A stretch of 64,000 bases of DNA, from NCBI GenBank assembly GCA_034509425.1, contig JAVTVJ010000040.1, forward strand, positions 8,447,001 through 8,511,000, in the 5' to 3' direction. The translations under genes and the position numbers were made by a program. This DNA comes from Eopsaltria australis (taxonomy: Eukaryota > Chordata > Aves > Passeriformes > Petroicidae). This document shows, one piece after another, positions 49,463 through 62,900 of the stretch (positions are counted from its first letter, which is position 1; every line of letters begins with the position of its first letter). The notes under the pieces were generated by a model. That model was not told the origin of the DNA. It worked only from the letters and a program-made list of their open reading frames with translations, and ran no database searches.

Positions 49463-52400
49463 TAAAGATTTTTTTGTCAAATCTAAAGGCCTTTACTACA
49501 TTGGGAAGTCAGGTAAGAAGACCCAGAAGACCATGGAAATCTTGTTGGCTTTAAATGAAAAGATGTGTTTTAAAATTATTTTAAAATTATTTTCCAAATG
49601 ATTTGTCAATGACCAGATTTTACTGTATTTTTATTTAGAAAAGAAGCAAGCCCTAAATATGTGCCCCTCCCCTTCCCAAATTCCATTATTTTCATTACTG
49701 TTTTCATGTTTTTTGTTCTCTTTACAAAACAATGGGAAACCTTACCTAAGGCACACTGGCAATGCCAAAGCCCAAGTATGCATTAGACACCTCAAATTGT
49801 TCATTTGTGTGTGGCCAGACAAGGTGTGGCTGTACAGAACCTGTGTGAAATCAGAGGATTTTAGTCACAGCCCTGCCACTGTCAAAAGTCCCTGATGAAA
49901 TCAGTGAGTTGTTTATTAAGTGGCAATACTGTGTAAGCTTCATTGTTTAGGCTATGGCCCTAGAACAGGGAAGCAAAAAAGTTAAAGAAAAATCTCCTGA
50001 AAACACTTATTGTATTCATTTCATCACCACTGGGTTGGGGCAGTTTTTTTTTGTTTTTTGTTTGGTTGGTTTTGGGGTTTTTTTTTATTTTCTTACTGCT
50101 GTTAGAGTTGAATTTTATATGAATAAAAAATAGCAAGACAACAAAAACCCAACAAAAAAATCATTAAAGAAATGTGACAAATTTAGCATGAATTTTTCAT
50201 ATATCTGTATAGAAAAAGAAGCATCACTTATATCCAAGTTTGCACAGCCAATTTCTTTTTGTTGCAGCAGTTGTCTGTTGTCTGCTGATGCATCCAGGGA
50301 TGTGTTATTCTGCTCTGTTAGATAATCATACAAATTTCCTATCAGACTATCATAACTTTCACAACAAAAGTTGGTTTGTAGTTTTAGATTTGCTGAATTC
50401 TTACTCACTGTAGTTTTGACAGATTTTTTAAAATAAAAATATCAAAAAGTTTATAACTGAATATTACCAATTTAATAAAAGAGGAAGGAACAATAACCGA
50501 AACCTAAAGATGCAGAAGTTATGAGCAGATCAAGTGCATTTCTTCATTAATTTTCTGAATGGTTAAGAACCATTTGAGGAATACAGATAAAATTTCTACT
50601 GCTGACAATACTTCAGGCATGTACTCTTCTTTTTTTTTTTTTTTTTTGTGATGAGCCTACACCATGTCCTGCAAGGTGTGGAGCATTTGCTCCTAAACTG
50701 GCTAATGAGTTCAGCTGTCACTCAACTCTGAGCAGAAGCTACTCAAGCACCTTGCAGACCTAATCTTGAGGGAAGGGCATGGTTGAACAAAAGGGGAAAA
50801 ATAGGAAAAGAATGAACAGGAAAGCCAGAATATCTCTTCTTTAATTTTCTAACTCACCTTTCAGATTTGAACTCTGTAATAGAGTAACAAAGTTGCTTAT
50901 GTCTGCATTTTTAGTGTCTTTGTATCTCTCACAGGTTAATTTCCCCCAGTTTTTCATGGTGGCTTTTTATTTGTCATTTCCAAGAAACTTAATGAGAGGT
51001 ACATGCATTATCCTTGTAAACTGAAAATTTAGAGAAACATTATATCATAGCCTCAATGCACAACTTTTAAGTCACCCAGTTAATTAATTCTCCTCAGAAT
51101 ATGCTAGCATGTCTTTAATTGCCATTTAGATGTAGTCTTTTAAGTACTGATTCAGAATGATTAGATTCAAAGTAATTTTGCTGTTACAGTATAGTGACAT
51201 TGGGTATTCTTTGATTTGTAGGATATGTTCTTCAATCTGATTACCTTGTCCTTGTCTGTAAATTAGCCAGGAAAACAGCAGAGTACTACTTTGTGCCTTT
51301 GTCTCTTTGCAGCTAGATAAGTTAAAAACACATGTATGCTGACATGCTCGCTTTAGGGGCTTTGTTTTGTTTGGTTTTGGGAATTTTTTCAGCAGATTTG
51401 TAGAGAGGTGAAGCTTTCACCTCATTCAGTGGAAAAATCAGAGCAAGTTACTATTACTTAGCAAGTATTCTCTTTCTGGGTCTCTGTGTGACCAGCAGTA
51501 TATGAACATCTCTCAAAAGACATTAGCAGGATTTTGGAAAACAAGGGCATAGTAGGCTTGGGAAATGAATATGAGGTCTGAGAGATTCCTGACAGGCGAC
51601 AACAAACTTTCAGTGAATGATGGTATGCAGCCATGGGACAACCTTATTTAGATATGTCATTCACACTATAGCTCAAGCACCATTAAAAGTCCTGAGTTTA
51701 CTCTGGCTAAAACATACAACATAATTCCTTAGTTGAAACATGAATGATCTTTAGATGCTATTGCAGTTTAAAAATCAAACTCAAATAAACTTCTTTTTCA
51801 GTTAGACACTTAGCATTGCATAGTAGTTAGACAAAATACTGCAGTCTAAGCTCCTTATAAAACAATATATATTAGGTGCCAGAGAAGGCATAACAGATGC
51901 CATCTCTCACTATAAAAGTAATTTACAGTTTCAAACATAGTCATGACTGGAACACGCACAAACTATTGGAGAAGGGGATCAGAGGTTATAAAGTCTCTTT
52001 TTGTTACTAGATTTCTTATGTCTAATATTTCACATTGAAATCTGCAGTTCGGAATTGTTTTATAATGGTCTGCTTTCAGTTTATCTAAACTTTTCAGAGA
52101 CTTCAGCTAAAAAGTGCCTTTGGCCCACATTGTGATCTACCAGCCAAGTATCTCAGAGATGATGAACAAGAGAACAGTGCCCCCCGAATGTTTTAAACAT
52201 TTTATTTTTTGACACTGTGAAAGGTTAAACCTTTTGCATTTCTAATGTCTCCCATGCCAAATTGTCATGTGTTTGTAGCAGGTTAATACAGAAGGGGGTT
52301 GACAAATCTTGCTATAATCACTACCCCATGTTGCTTTTATCCTCCTTGTCTGCTGCTCATTTTGTTGTGAAAAACCCTAATATATCAGTGACAGGAGGTC

Positions 52401-55400
52401 TGGATTTGTGGCTGACTGTTATAATTACTCCCACTGAGGCACTGTCAATAGGATTAAAATAAAGATTCTAGACCTGTCCATCGTAGATGAGGTCAGCAAC
52501 ACTAGCAGTGGGAGTACTGTTTCTGCAAGCTGTGCTTTTAGTCCTGAGTTATGGAACCATAGACATTAATATGAAGCAAATATTTGAAAGCTCCAGTAGA
52601 GAAAGACCAGCTCTTTTTTTTTTCTGCATTAGCTAAAATATCCATCTGTAATAAATAATCTAACAGCATCCATCTATGTCCTGGCCATACATGCATGTAT
52701 GTTAATTTTCAAATGTATCCGAGCCCCAGAGAGTTTCAATTACAGAGCAATCCATTTTGCATTTTATAATTAATAAAGTCTTTGCAGCTGCATAACTTTA
52801 TCCAGGAAACATCTGTACGCACTCTTTGTGTATACATCATTTCTGTGAAAAGAGGGTTAGCTGAATTCTCTTTAATTTTCTCAGGCTTGGAGAAGGTAGA
52901 AAGGTAGGGAGTTGATTAAGATAATGGAAAACAAATCACAAGAATGGAGAGTTATGCCCACACGGAAATAAAACAAATTGTAGTCACTGCTTGTAGGAAA
53001 AAATACAATGTGTAGGATCACTTATAATACAGTCAACTTATTCAAGTGAAGAGAGAAAGGAACCCAGGGGAAAACCTGAGCCCTCCCAAAATGGGCAGTC
53101 AATTTGCCACAGTTCTCAGTGGCACCAGTCTGGTACCCCAGGTTTGTAGGTAATACTGATGTTGTTGAAACTCCTTTATCATCCTTTGACACTAGCTCTG
53201 GAAGAGTACTGGGTTTTAAACATTTGTTTCATCTTAGTGTGCATAAAACTGTCACACCACTAAGGCTTACTAGTGATGGCAAACTCAGAGAATGGTGAAC
53301 AAATCAGAGTAAATAGACAAGTTCTCTTGCTCTGCTAGCACAGTATGTCATGTTTATTTTTATCCTCTTATACCAGTCTATTTTTTTATAATGGGATCAA
53401 GCAGTAATTAGTGCATTCACCTCTTTAATTATTTTCCTATAAACCCAAAAGTTATTATCAAAAGCCATGTTCAATCAAGTGTCTAACATGCTGAAACAAT
53501 TGTGTGGCCTTTAAATCTTAAGCTGATATGCCACCTGGAAGCCTAACACTTTGAAAAAACGGAGTTTTTTTTTTTTAACTTGTTTATTGTAGTAGCAGAT
53601 AATTTTCTTGATTAATGTGTCACTGCCCTATAACTGTTTATTCTTTCTCCTTTGCTTATATAAACATCAATTGTTACATATGTCACTCATAGCCCCCACC
53701 ATATTTCCATCATTGCTCCCAGTTTAAGTCCCCTAGCTATCCTAGACACAAAATGAATCTTACAGTGTTTATAGTGAAAAGACTGCATAAAAATGAATAG
53801 TACTTAACACATCCTTGTTTTCCTTTCTCCTGTCCCATGAGTGGGACTCTAGACTGCTGTTTGCTGCCCTCTACATCTGCCTTGATTCCCTTCTCCAGAG
53901 GTCCTTGGATTTTTTTCCTTTATAAACGTGAGAAGAAACATATACATTCTTTGATCTCTACCAGGCCACTAAAGCACGTGATGAACTCACAGCAGAGAAG
54001 CTGCTATTTTTCTCCATTAGCTGCAGTCAGCAGCTTATGCCACAGATGTGGCGTCATAGTTCTTGTTAGTGTGTGTTAATTCCTGAGTATTTACTTTTGG
54101 CTTTGCAAAATTCCATTATTTACAGTATTTGTGTAGGCCCTTAAGGGATACCAAGCATAGTGGCTAACAGTGTTTGCGAGCGCACTGACTGCAGTGGCAT
54201 ATGCTGAACATGTTTCCAGGTGGGCACTGTGCACTGGTGCTGCAGCTGTGCCCAGCCGTGTGCCAGACCCCACTGTCACGACACATCCTTGTTATGGCTC
54301 ACTGCTACTGGATGTACCAGAAGAAAGAAACTTAGTCTAAGCCAAGAAAGACTGTTGGTATGACTTTCACGAGGGTCTTTCATTGCATACAGCCAGTATA
54401 GTGTACTGCTTTATCTAGGGCTTGCTCTGGCTCAGACCCCAACTCCAGGAAAGCACTCTTAGCTGAGAGATTTTGTTTAAATTGTCTTTGTAGTTCACAC
54501 TGGAACTCTGCCAGCTTCCCAACAAGAAAAATCTCAGTTTCATGGAGGAGGTGAGAAGATTTGCTCTGAGGAGCAGCTGTGGCTATTGCAGACAAGTGAA
54601 CAAATCCAAGGTGCTGGTCAGCCCTGGAAGGGTCACTGATGGACAGTCCCTAATGGTATTGAGGCTAAGATTCTAAGCGAAGAATTGTACTGTGGCTGAA
54701 GCAAGACCTTCTTCTGTATTTATTGTTGATTTTGTAGTATATGGGGAAAGAATTAAAACCTAATTGTGTTGTTTTAAGCTGGTTGAGGTCAGGCAGGTAG
54801 GTGCTATTCTGTGTCTTTGTGCTGTCAGTAACATGTAAGCGTTTGGAGCAGGTGTTTGAACAAAATAGGAGCTTCATCTGGGAAGAGCTGTTCTATTAAA
54901 TTAGCAGCTGTAAATGACGCAACATAGCAAATGGAAGGGAATTGTATTTTGTGCTGCCTTTCTTGCCTTTCTCCCCACCCCTGCTCTGCCTTTTGCCACG
55001 CCCCAGAAACCCTTCGGTTGCAAAACTCCTGTTGGATCTTAACTTGCTTGAGGAACATCAAATGAGTTCACATTTTACTCAGATCAACAATGGTGAGGAT
55101 TAGGGCTACAATATCACCAGTTATATCTCCCTGCATATCTTCTGTCATTGCTTGAGTTCTGTGCCTTGACTTATAATTTAGGCTCCCTTTGTGGGGAAGA
55201 AGTGCAGCTAATGAGTACTGTCCTGTACTAATGAAATGAGATATTAAAATGGATGTGATCAAATGTCATTTGAGTCCCCTGAAGCTTTGTCATGAGATAC
55301 TTTTGTGAAAGAGTAGCTGTATTTATCACCTTAAGATTTGCGTGTACAAAGCTATGAGTGTTGTTTGGCTAATGTGTTTGTTTTTTGTTTTTTTACAATT

Positions 55401-58400
55401 AACATTTTTATTGTTCCTTATGGAGGTAGCAGCAGTGGGGATTTTATACCACCTGTCCCTGTAATCTTAAAAATATTACATGAAGAAATAAATTGAATCA
55501 AAATATGTAGAACTAAAATAGTGTCGAACAAAACAATCTATCTAAATTACTCATAAAATAAAAATATCCACCATGGCAATTTGGCAAGGCAGGACAAAAG
55601 GGAGGGAAAAAAAGAATTGAACCAGTATTTTTGAATGATTCTTTCCCATCTGTTATCTGTGTAGCTGACTGGCAAATTCTCACACCTTCATAAGTGGTCT
55701 GTGCAACACCATCTTGGTAGAGTTTTCAGTTGTAATTTTCTTTGCAAGGACAATGGTATATGTTAGGAACAGATAAGGACTTATAGGTCTCCAATTTTTA
55801 AGCAATAGAAGTATTCTACTGCTAGCCTGAAAAAAACAGTTTTTGTGAGAAATTTAATCTTGCGAAGAAAGATGGGAGAATAATTTAGTTTTATTCCTCC
55901 AATGAGTACCTTTAATCATAGTGTACAGCCCTGCACATCCTCCTTTCTAAAGAACTATAAAGTTTTTACAAATCCTTTTCAAAAGTGCAGTTTTCATACT
56001 GTTAAAAATTTCAATTCTGGAATATTCTGCCCCTTATATCTCTGGAATTTATAAGTTAAAGGGATGGTTATTAAATGTCATCACAAGGCTCTTAGTGGAC
56101 AAAAAGCTAATGGAATGGTAGCATGATATGAATGCCTGAACCTGCTGCCTGTATTATGCTGTGCAGGAGAATAATTGGCTTTCAGTCATGTAAACTAGTC
56201 ACAGACACTCAGATCCTTTGAACTCTAATAAGAAATGCACACTTACTTTAAATAGTGAGTGACTAAGCATATAAATGTCTTGATCAAGTCACCAGGAAAA
56301 AAAAAAAATGAAAAGGAGTTTTCTGTTTACATTTTGTTTTTTCTGTCTGAAATCTTTATTTTACTCTCTGCATCTTTGCTGTGTAATGTTCCCTGCTGAG
56401 AAGGACAGACTGGAAGCACAGTAGGGATCTTTGCCTTTTAAGTTGCTCTTTGCTTTGCAGAGGACTACATGTCGGAAGTTCCGGTGTATTTGTCCAGTGT
56501 TTTGTTTGGTATAAGAGAAACATGACAATTTAAGAAAGGCAGGAAACTATTATTTTGTAATTGTAGCTACATTTCTATTGCAAGTACTAAAAAAGCAGGC
56601 AAGTTTAAATGTATGTCTTAAAGTACGTGTACACAAATCAGTTTAGCTTTTGTGCGCTTTGGTCAGAAAATTCTGAAACAACCTTGGATGAAGGTCTAAA
56701 AGGATAATTTTGAGTTCAATTTGCCACAACTATGAATTCACAGGTCATGTTTATCTAAAGTGCTTCTCCAAAATCCTTTTTGTTGTCTTTTCTGAATGGC
56801 ATATATAACAGCTACTGTGGCATAATCAAGCTATGGCACATTTTACAAGCAGGACTAGATTTTCTTCTAATGCAGACTTGTGCCCCTTTATCAGAATCAA
56901 AGGCTACAAGCTTTGCATGCTAATTGGTTCTGCCAAGTAATTTAGCTTCCATCCATGTTTTTTTTTTAGTACAACAAACTCTAAATGTTATGGCAATTTT
57001 AAGCGTATTTTTCTTAAAAAAACCCATAGTATATTGATAGAGTAACAGACAGACAAAATTTCTGACTGGTGTGATCCACTGTTGATTTACATAATTCATC
57101 AACTTTAATCTACTGTTCTCTAAAGTATTGCTGTGTTTTATATTTTTCTCTGTTGCATAAAATTAATCAGACTAATAAGACTCATGTTGCATTAGCAACA
57201 CTGTGGGTCCAGTCCAAAGGCTATTAAAGTCAAAGGTACTCCTCATTGACTTAGTGAGCTTTGGATAAAGTTCATTGTTTTAATGCTCTTTCCAGCACTG
57301 CAGTACCAGACAACTGAAATAACTGTTCCAAATATCAGTGTCTTTTGATACTTTGCATTTCTGTTCTGAGAAAATATCCAAGCAAATATGAATGTAACCA
57401 AAGTAAATTCTCTCCCTCTGAATATGGAATGACTATTTAACTAGCTTTAATATTTTGATACTCAGTACAAAGTTTCACCCACTGTCCCTTTCCTTTGCAT
57501 ACAGGTGGTGGCTTAAGAAGGTTACACTGTCTGTTAGTGTTGAAAGAAAAAAAAAAGAGTTAAATAGTCTGGTTGAATATACTTCTGCTTTATTAGAAGG
57601 TTCTGGAGGACTTTTGTGTTTTGTTTTGCATGTTGACAGTGCTTGTAAGTTTGCCCATAACCTCAGTGCTGAAACTGAGTCTTAATCTGTTTTCAGTTCT
57701 AATGTTGTCTGATCCCCACTTCCCTCTTCCTCATTCCCTACAGTTCTCATAGTTTACACATTCTTAAGATGGCTGTCTAGATTGCAGTGCTCTTCTTGTA
57801 AGTCTAATGGTTGGTGTGTTTTATGTGTGTTTCTGCCTTGGGAACTGTGGCAGTAGCTGCAAGAAGTATTTCTAAACATCAGTGTTGGAACATAACAGAT
57901 TATTTACTTTCATGGGTTCACAGTGGGCAAACCAAAGTTAGAAATTAACTTATATGCATATTTTCTATTGCCTTTTTCTTGAAAGTTTTATTAAGTTAAT
58001 TTCAACCTACTTGTCTCTTTCTGTGAAACAAGGCAAACCAATTGAGCAGTTTGTCTGCTCTCTTCCTCTTCCTTCATGTTTGTACCAGGGTCATCTTTTA
58101 AACAAATGCTCATGCCTCATTCTTTCCTCAGGATCAGGGCTTGCTGGTGGGTTATAGCTTCTTTGGATTTCTGACATCAGGGAAAAATAAATTTTTCTCC
58201 AAAACAACTAGTTCAGATACCATAAACACTTCAGTGGCCTTAGAGCAGATCTCAAGAGTGTTTTCCTTTTCTTTAAGCCCATTGCAGGCATCCAGATGTT
58301 TCACACCATTATTGTACTCTTCTTTGGTGAAAAACAGATGCTTCTTGTTTTTATGTGGCCCTCTGTTTTAAAATATTGTACTGCCAGCTGTTGAGGTACA

Positions 58401-58616
58401 TATAGTATATATTTGAACTCATAAAAATGCCACAAAATCATTAACAGCATCTTCTGAAGAAAAAGAAATTGTGAGCATATCTTGCTTGATCCAACATAAA
58501 AGAATGGGCAGTTCAGATGTTTATGGGAATGTGTACCTCATATGACAGAAACAAAAAAAAGATCAGAGTAGAAGTCCATGCAAATCTAAACCTTGATTTG
58601 TTTTGTTCTGCTTTAG
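49463..58616. other. Intron 3, last part: AT-rich with candidate conserved blocks
   Basis: It contains a T run near 50631-50647, T/G-rich sequence at 50045-50092, two stretches with conserved-element texture (about 52640-52810 and 53395-53560), and an old palindrome at 57213-57265. The acceptor region of exon 4 is at its right end. No gene other than EPHA7 is supported. Confidence 0.6.
57213..57265. repeat. Ancient palindromic repeat relic
   Basis: The left arm TCCAAAGGCTATTAAAGTCA and the right arm TTGACTTAGTGAGCTTTGGA are imperfect reverse complements. This matches the theme of a widespread amniote palindrome ('CCAAAGCCCATTGAAGTCAA'). It is diverged but the symmetry is clear. Confidence 0.5.
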
Positions 58617-58772
58617 CTTGTGGCCGTGGGTTCTACAAATCCTCCTCACAAGATCTGCAGTGCTCCCGCTGCCCTACTCACAGCTTCTCTGACAGGGAAG
58701 GATCTTCCAGATGCGACTGTGAAGATAGCTATTATAGAGCACCTTCTGATCCACCATATGTCGCATGCACAA
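58617..58772 (+). CDS. EPHA7: EPHA7 coding exon 4: cysteine-rich/EGF-like segment
   Basis: This 156-nt exon completes codon 278 (Pro), encodes residues 279-329 and gives the first base of codon 330. Reading CGRGFYKSSSQDLQCSRC at its start, it carries cysteines 279, 293, 296, 310, 312 and 328 in the spacing of the Eph EGF-like module. That module mediates receptor clustering beside the ligand-binding domain. The size of 156 nt is the family's usual one. The acceptor is TTCTGCTTTAG and the donor is CACAA|GTGAGT at 58773. One oddity is Ser315 in EDSYYRAP, where most Eph receptors have Gly (E-D/N-G-Y-Y-R-A); the codon is AGC. Confidence 0.95.
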
Positions 58773-59634
58773 GTGAGTGAGTCATGAATTTAATGGTAAA
58801 GGACGTTGCTTAACCAACCAGGTGCAGCCACTTGCAGCGAGTTTTGTCTGGCTTTTCCTGTGTTTGAAAAGTATATTTGCAACAGTAAAAGAAATTGAAA
58901 GGCAGAGGGGGAGAAGGGTTGACAGTGAATATGGAATCAGCATAAATATAATTTTCGTGTTTGCTTGATATAGCATTGGAAAACATTGCGTGTTGCATAA
59001 GTGCATAACTCACTGTAACAGATATAATACAGTCCTGGTTGTCCCTAAATTGTTGTAGACAATGTGCATTATGTGATATAATACCAAAATTAGTAACCTG
59101 AAAAATGAAAAGTAACCTCTGTGGATCTGCACTTTGATTGAACTGTAATTGGATCTGATTTAACCTTCTAACTGCAAGTAGATTGGCCTACACAGATTGG
59201 TGGTTCAAATAATGGAAGTCTCCTAAATCTACAACATTGCTAAATATCTCTGTAAATCTTATCAGAGCTGGAAACAAAAGACTAGGTGCAGCTTGTGCAG
59301 TATGTTTAGAAGAGAGGAACAAATCCCAAAAAACCTGTAAAAAAGAACCTTTAAGGTATATCAACCATTCCTTTTAATTACACAGAAGAGAAACAGCTAA
59401 AATCAGTTGCAGTAAATATACAGACAATTGTTATTCTGATGTCTTCATGGAAAATAAATAAAGCTCTTACAAAATGAGTTCAAGAAAGCTTTTATGCAGC
59501 TGGTACTAAAAATAACGAAGTGTTTATGTGAAGAGAAATGCTTCACCTGTTTTTTATCTCGTAATTAAAACGCTACCTGTGTGTCCCACTGTGGTTTTGT
59601 GTAATTACCCTGGACTTCTTTGTGTATTATATAG
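58773..59634 (+). other. EPHA7: EPHA7 intron 4
   Basis: This 862-nt intron starts with GTGAGT, an atypical but functional donor. It ends with TGTGTATTATATAG, a pyrimidine-poor acceptor and the weakest in this window. The sequence is AT-rich and no repeat or gene is seen. Confidence 0.9.
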
Positions 59635-59970
59635 GACCTCCATCTGCACCACAGAACCTAATTTTCAATATCAACCAGACTACTGTGAGTTTGGAGTGGA
59701 GTCCTCCTGCTGACAACGGGGGAAGAAGTGATGTGACCTACCGCATTTTGTGCAAGAGGTGCAGCTGGGAGCAGGGCGAGTGTGTTCCCTGTGGGAGTAA
59801 CATTGGATATATGCCCCAGCAAACTGGATTAGTAGATAACTATGTCACTGTCATGGACCTGCTAGCTCATGCTAACTACACGTTTGAAGTTGAAGCTGTG
59901 AATGGAGTTTCTGACTTGAGTCGTTCCCAGAGGCTTTTTGCAGCTGTCAGTATTACCACCGGCCAAGCAG
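59635..59970 (+). CDS. EPHA7: EPHA7 coding exon 5: first fibronectin type III domain
   Basis: This 336-nt exon completes codon 330 (Arg), encodes residues 331-441 and supplies the first base of codon 442. It is one FN3 domain, beginning PPSAPQNLIF and ending SITTGQA. Typical landmarks are Trp at the end of strand B (SLEWSPP), the KRCSW and GECVPCG cysteine pairs characteristic of EPHA FN3-1, and glycosylation sequons N343-Q-T and N410-Y-T. The exon length matches the family norm. The donor is GCAG|GTAAGT at 59971, in phase 1. The frame stays open for 37 more codons into the intron, ending at TAA 60081-60083. Confidence 0.96.
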
Positions 59971-62900
59971 GTAAGTTTTCATCACTTATGAATCTCAACA
60001 CTGTGAGACTGAGAGAAATTTGGAACATGCAAACTATAGATGCAGTAAATCAGGAGCATGTTTGGTGTGTTCTGGCTCATTAATCTTTTCACTTTGCCAG
60101 CTATTTAATTTGAGCTTATTCTATTTCAGAATAACCTGTCCTGTTTCTTGGCCTCAGGATTGCTTTCAGAAAGCATTCACTTAAAGAAGACACACAGCCT
60201 TGTTATTAAATAGAATTTCTTAATTTAGGAACTTTTTGTTGTTGTTGTCATTCTTACTTCATTATAGTTAAAGCCCTAGTATTTGAAGATAAAAAAATAG
60301 ATGTGACAGTTCTATGCAGACTTCATTTTTGAGTTTTTTAAACTTATTTGGGAGTCCTAGGTCACTGGAAGATGGTTTGAATTTCTGATGGTGTTTTCAG
60401 TGTTAATGTTTTCCCTCAGGACAATATTTCTGATTTATCTTGTATTTCCAGATATTTGATTATGAGATGCAATGAGAATGTGATGATTATTCTTTGTTTC
60501 TTCTATTTATCATAATCTGACAGGTGAAATGTCAGGGGAAATAAAATCAAACCAGCATATCACCCCAGGGAAAAAAAGGGCTTTAATTGTCTGCAACTGA
60601 ATGAAAAAAAGAGAATTCTCAGATTTAGGTTTCTGAAATGGCGAGTTGCTTGTTGATAAAATTGCAGACAATAGTATGCTGTGGTCTTAAAGAAAGGATA
60701 GTAAAGCTAACCTTTTGTAATTTGAGCAATCTTAAACCGAGTATTATTTGCATGATCTGGCTTTTGAAGAAATGCCATAAAAAAAATAAAAAACTAATGT
60801 GATGCTTCCTGTAAGAACAGCTAACTAATATTTTAAAGGATACTTCATACTTATATCTTGGAGGAAATTTCAACGAGTGTGAATCATGCTATTTTTTTTT
60901 TTTTTAGTGTAGTAGAAATGATCCCCTAAAGTAATGTTTTGAACTAAGAACAAACTCACCAAACAGGTTAAACAAACAGGAAAAACTGTAGTTATTTTGT
61001 ACTTTAAAGATAGTCATCTCAAAAAAAAAACCCATAAAGGACAAGAAATTTAGTTCAAAATCTTCCTTCCCTCCTCCCAAATTTAGGACAGTTTATATGG
61101 TTGTTAAAATTAGGCTGGAATATTTGTGGGATATTTAATCTCCCTATAGTTCTTCCATGGATTCCAAATGCAAATTTTGTATTATTTTGGAACCATCTCT
61201 GTGGCTGAAAGGATTGCTCTCTGTGTTCATTCAGTTCTTGAAGTTTATCATGAGATTTTCAGCACAGAAAACTTATCCTGAAACTATTTTTGTACCACAG
61301 ATGGTACTATTGTGGCACCTTGATTTTTCATCTTCAAAATAATTCTCTATAATTCTTCAGACATGCACAGGTGGACAGTGTTCAGCTCTCTGTAGATGAC
61401 TGTACAGGACTATCATATGAAGAAGAAGATTTGGACTTTTTCCTGTTTAGCTGAATCAAATTGGCATTACTTTATGTGCTTTGATGGTTCAATGATACAC
61501 AGGGTAAAGGAAAAAACAGTGAAATTTAGTGGCTAGTGTCACATCTCAGGAAGATGAAAAAGCCTTAATCAGAAGTGTGTTGTGTTTTCTCCAAGACAAC
61601 TCACTATAGTTCATTCTTTTGTGTTGTGATAGTCATAGATTTACAGGGGTTTTATTAGTCCAGAAGATGTAATATGGTTATCCCATGCTATCTTATAAGT
61701 AACATAAGCTATGTGATTTTATGAAATGATCCTCACATCAAGGCAGGAGATGTTCATGAAACTATAGCTTGCATATATATTAGAGGCAACATCTAGACTT
61801 CACTAAAGATTTGAAGTAATCAAAAATCTTCAACCTCCTAGACAAGCTTTGTAAGACCATGAAGCAGGAGATCTGTCTCTGTTCCTTCCCTACTCTCCAG
61901 TTTACTGTAGGATTATGCACAGACCAGCATTTCCCAGGATTTGGCACTTTTTAGAGAAAGGGTACAACTGAAGCTTTACCTGATTTTAAGATTTAAAGGC
62001 TTGCAATTTGGCATCTAAAAGGAATAAACATAGGGAACAGATTTTGGGGGAAAAATGGCTGTAAGCTGTTTTTGTTGCAGTTTTCTCTGTAAAATGAAGG
62101 TACCTTCACTTTTCCTTACCAAACTCTTCAAGATTTTCTGATTAGAAGTGCTACATAAATGCAGCTTTTTTTTTTTTTTTTTTTCACTGAATTACAAAAT
62201 TTGCATTAAAGAAAATACAGACGTTCAGAACAAATGCATTTAGCAAAAGGAAAGACCTCTACTACATTATTTTTGCAACAGCATGTTTTGGATCCTAATA
62301 CTGATTTCTTTGGTTTCTCAAGGAGGAAAATATTTTAGGTGGAACAGATTGATGACTATAATTGAACAGAAAGAGACTGGTTGCTCAAAGGAGACTGTTA
62401 TGCTTCTGTGTTTCTCTTTTATTTTACCATGGAGAGAAAGAAAATGTTGGATTTATTTATAGCCAAGTAAACTAGGATTCATGCAGCTCTCATTTGTTCC
62501 TGTGTGACTGTTCTATACTTCTGGCAAAACTGACTTTTTCTATGCCCATATCGCTTTTTATGTGTGTAAATGTGTCTGACTAAACCTTCTTCACATGTTA
62601 TTATGCTAACACAATAGGTGGCTATATATAATTACTGGGTTCACCAGTTGCACAGAGGATTGCAATGAGATTTTCCCTTTGTAGTTTTGGTTTAATTGAA
62701 TTGCTCCTTTGTGGCCATAGTCACAAAATTCAAATCATTGTGTAATGATAACAGGAAATTATTGATAAAAGAATGGGGTTATAGAATATATTCAGTGTTT
62801 CTTCACCCACATGGAACTGGCTTCTGATGAGACAAAGAGAGCATGCCACATAAAAGAACCAGGTGGTGGATAAAAACCTATTTATATTTGTGGAAATAAC

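Larger units (their letters stand above)
13288..58616 (+). other. EPHA7: EPHA7 intron 3 (about 45 kb)
   Basis: The intron runs from the GTAAGT donor at 13288 to TTCTGCTTTAG ending at 58616. A very long third intron separates the ephrin-binding exon from the cysteine-rich exon. It is AT-rich with scattered simple repeats, two CR1 fragments and several older repeat relics. Some stretches look like conserved regulatory DNA and are reported separately. No internal coding exon of EPHA7 is expected here, since exons 3 and 4 join directly in frame. Confidence 0.9.
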
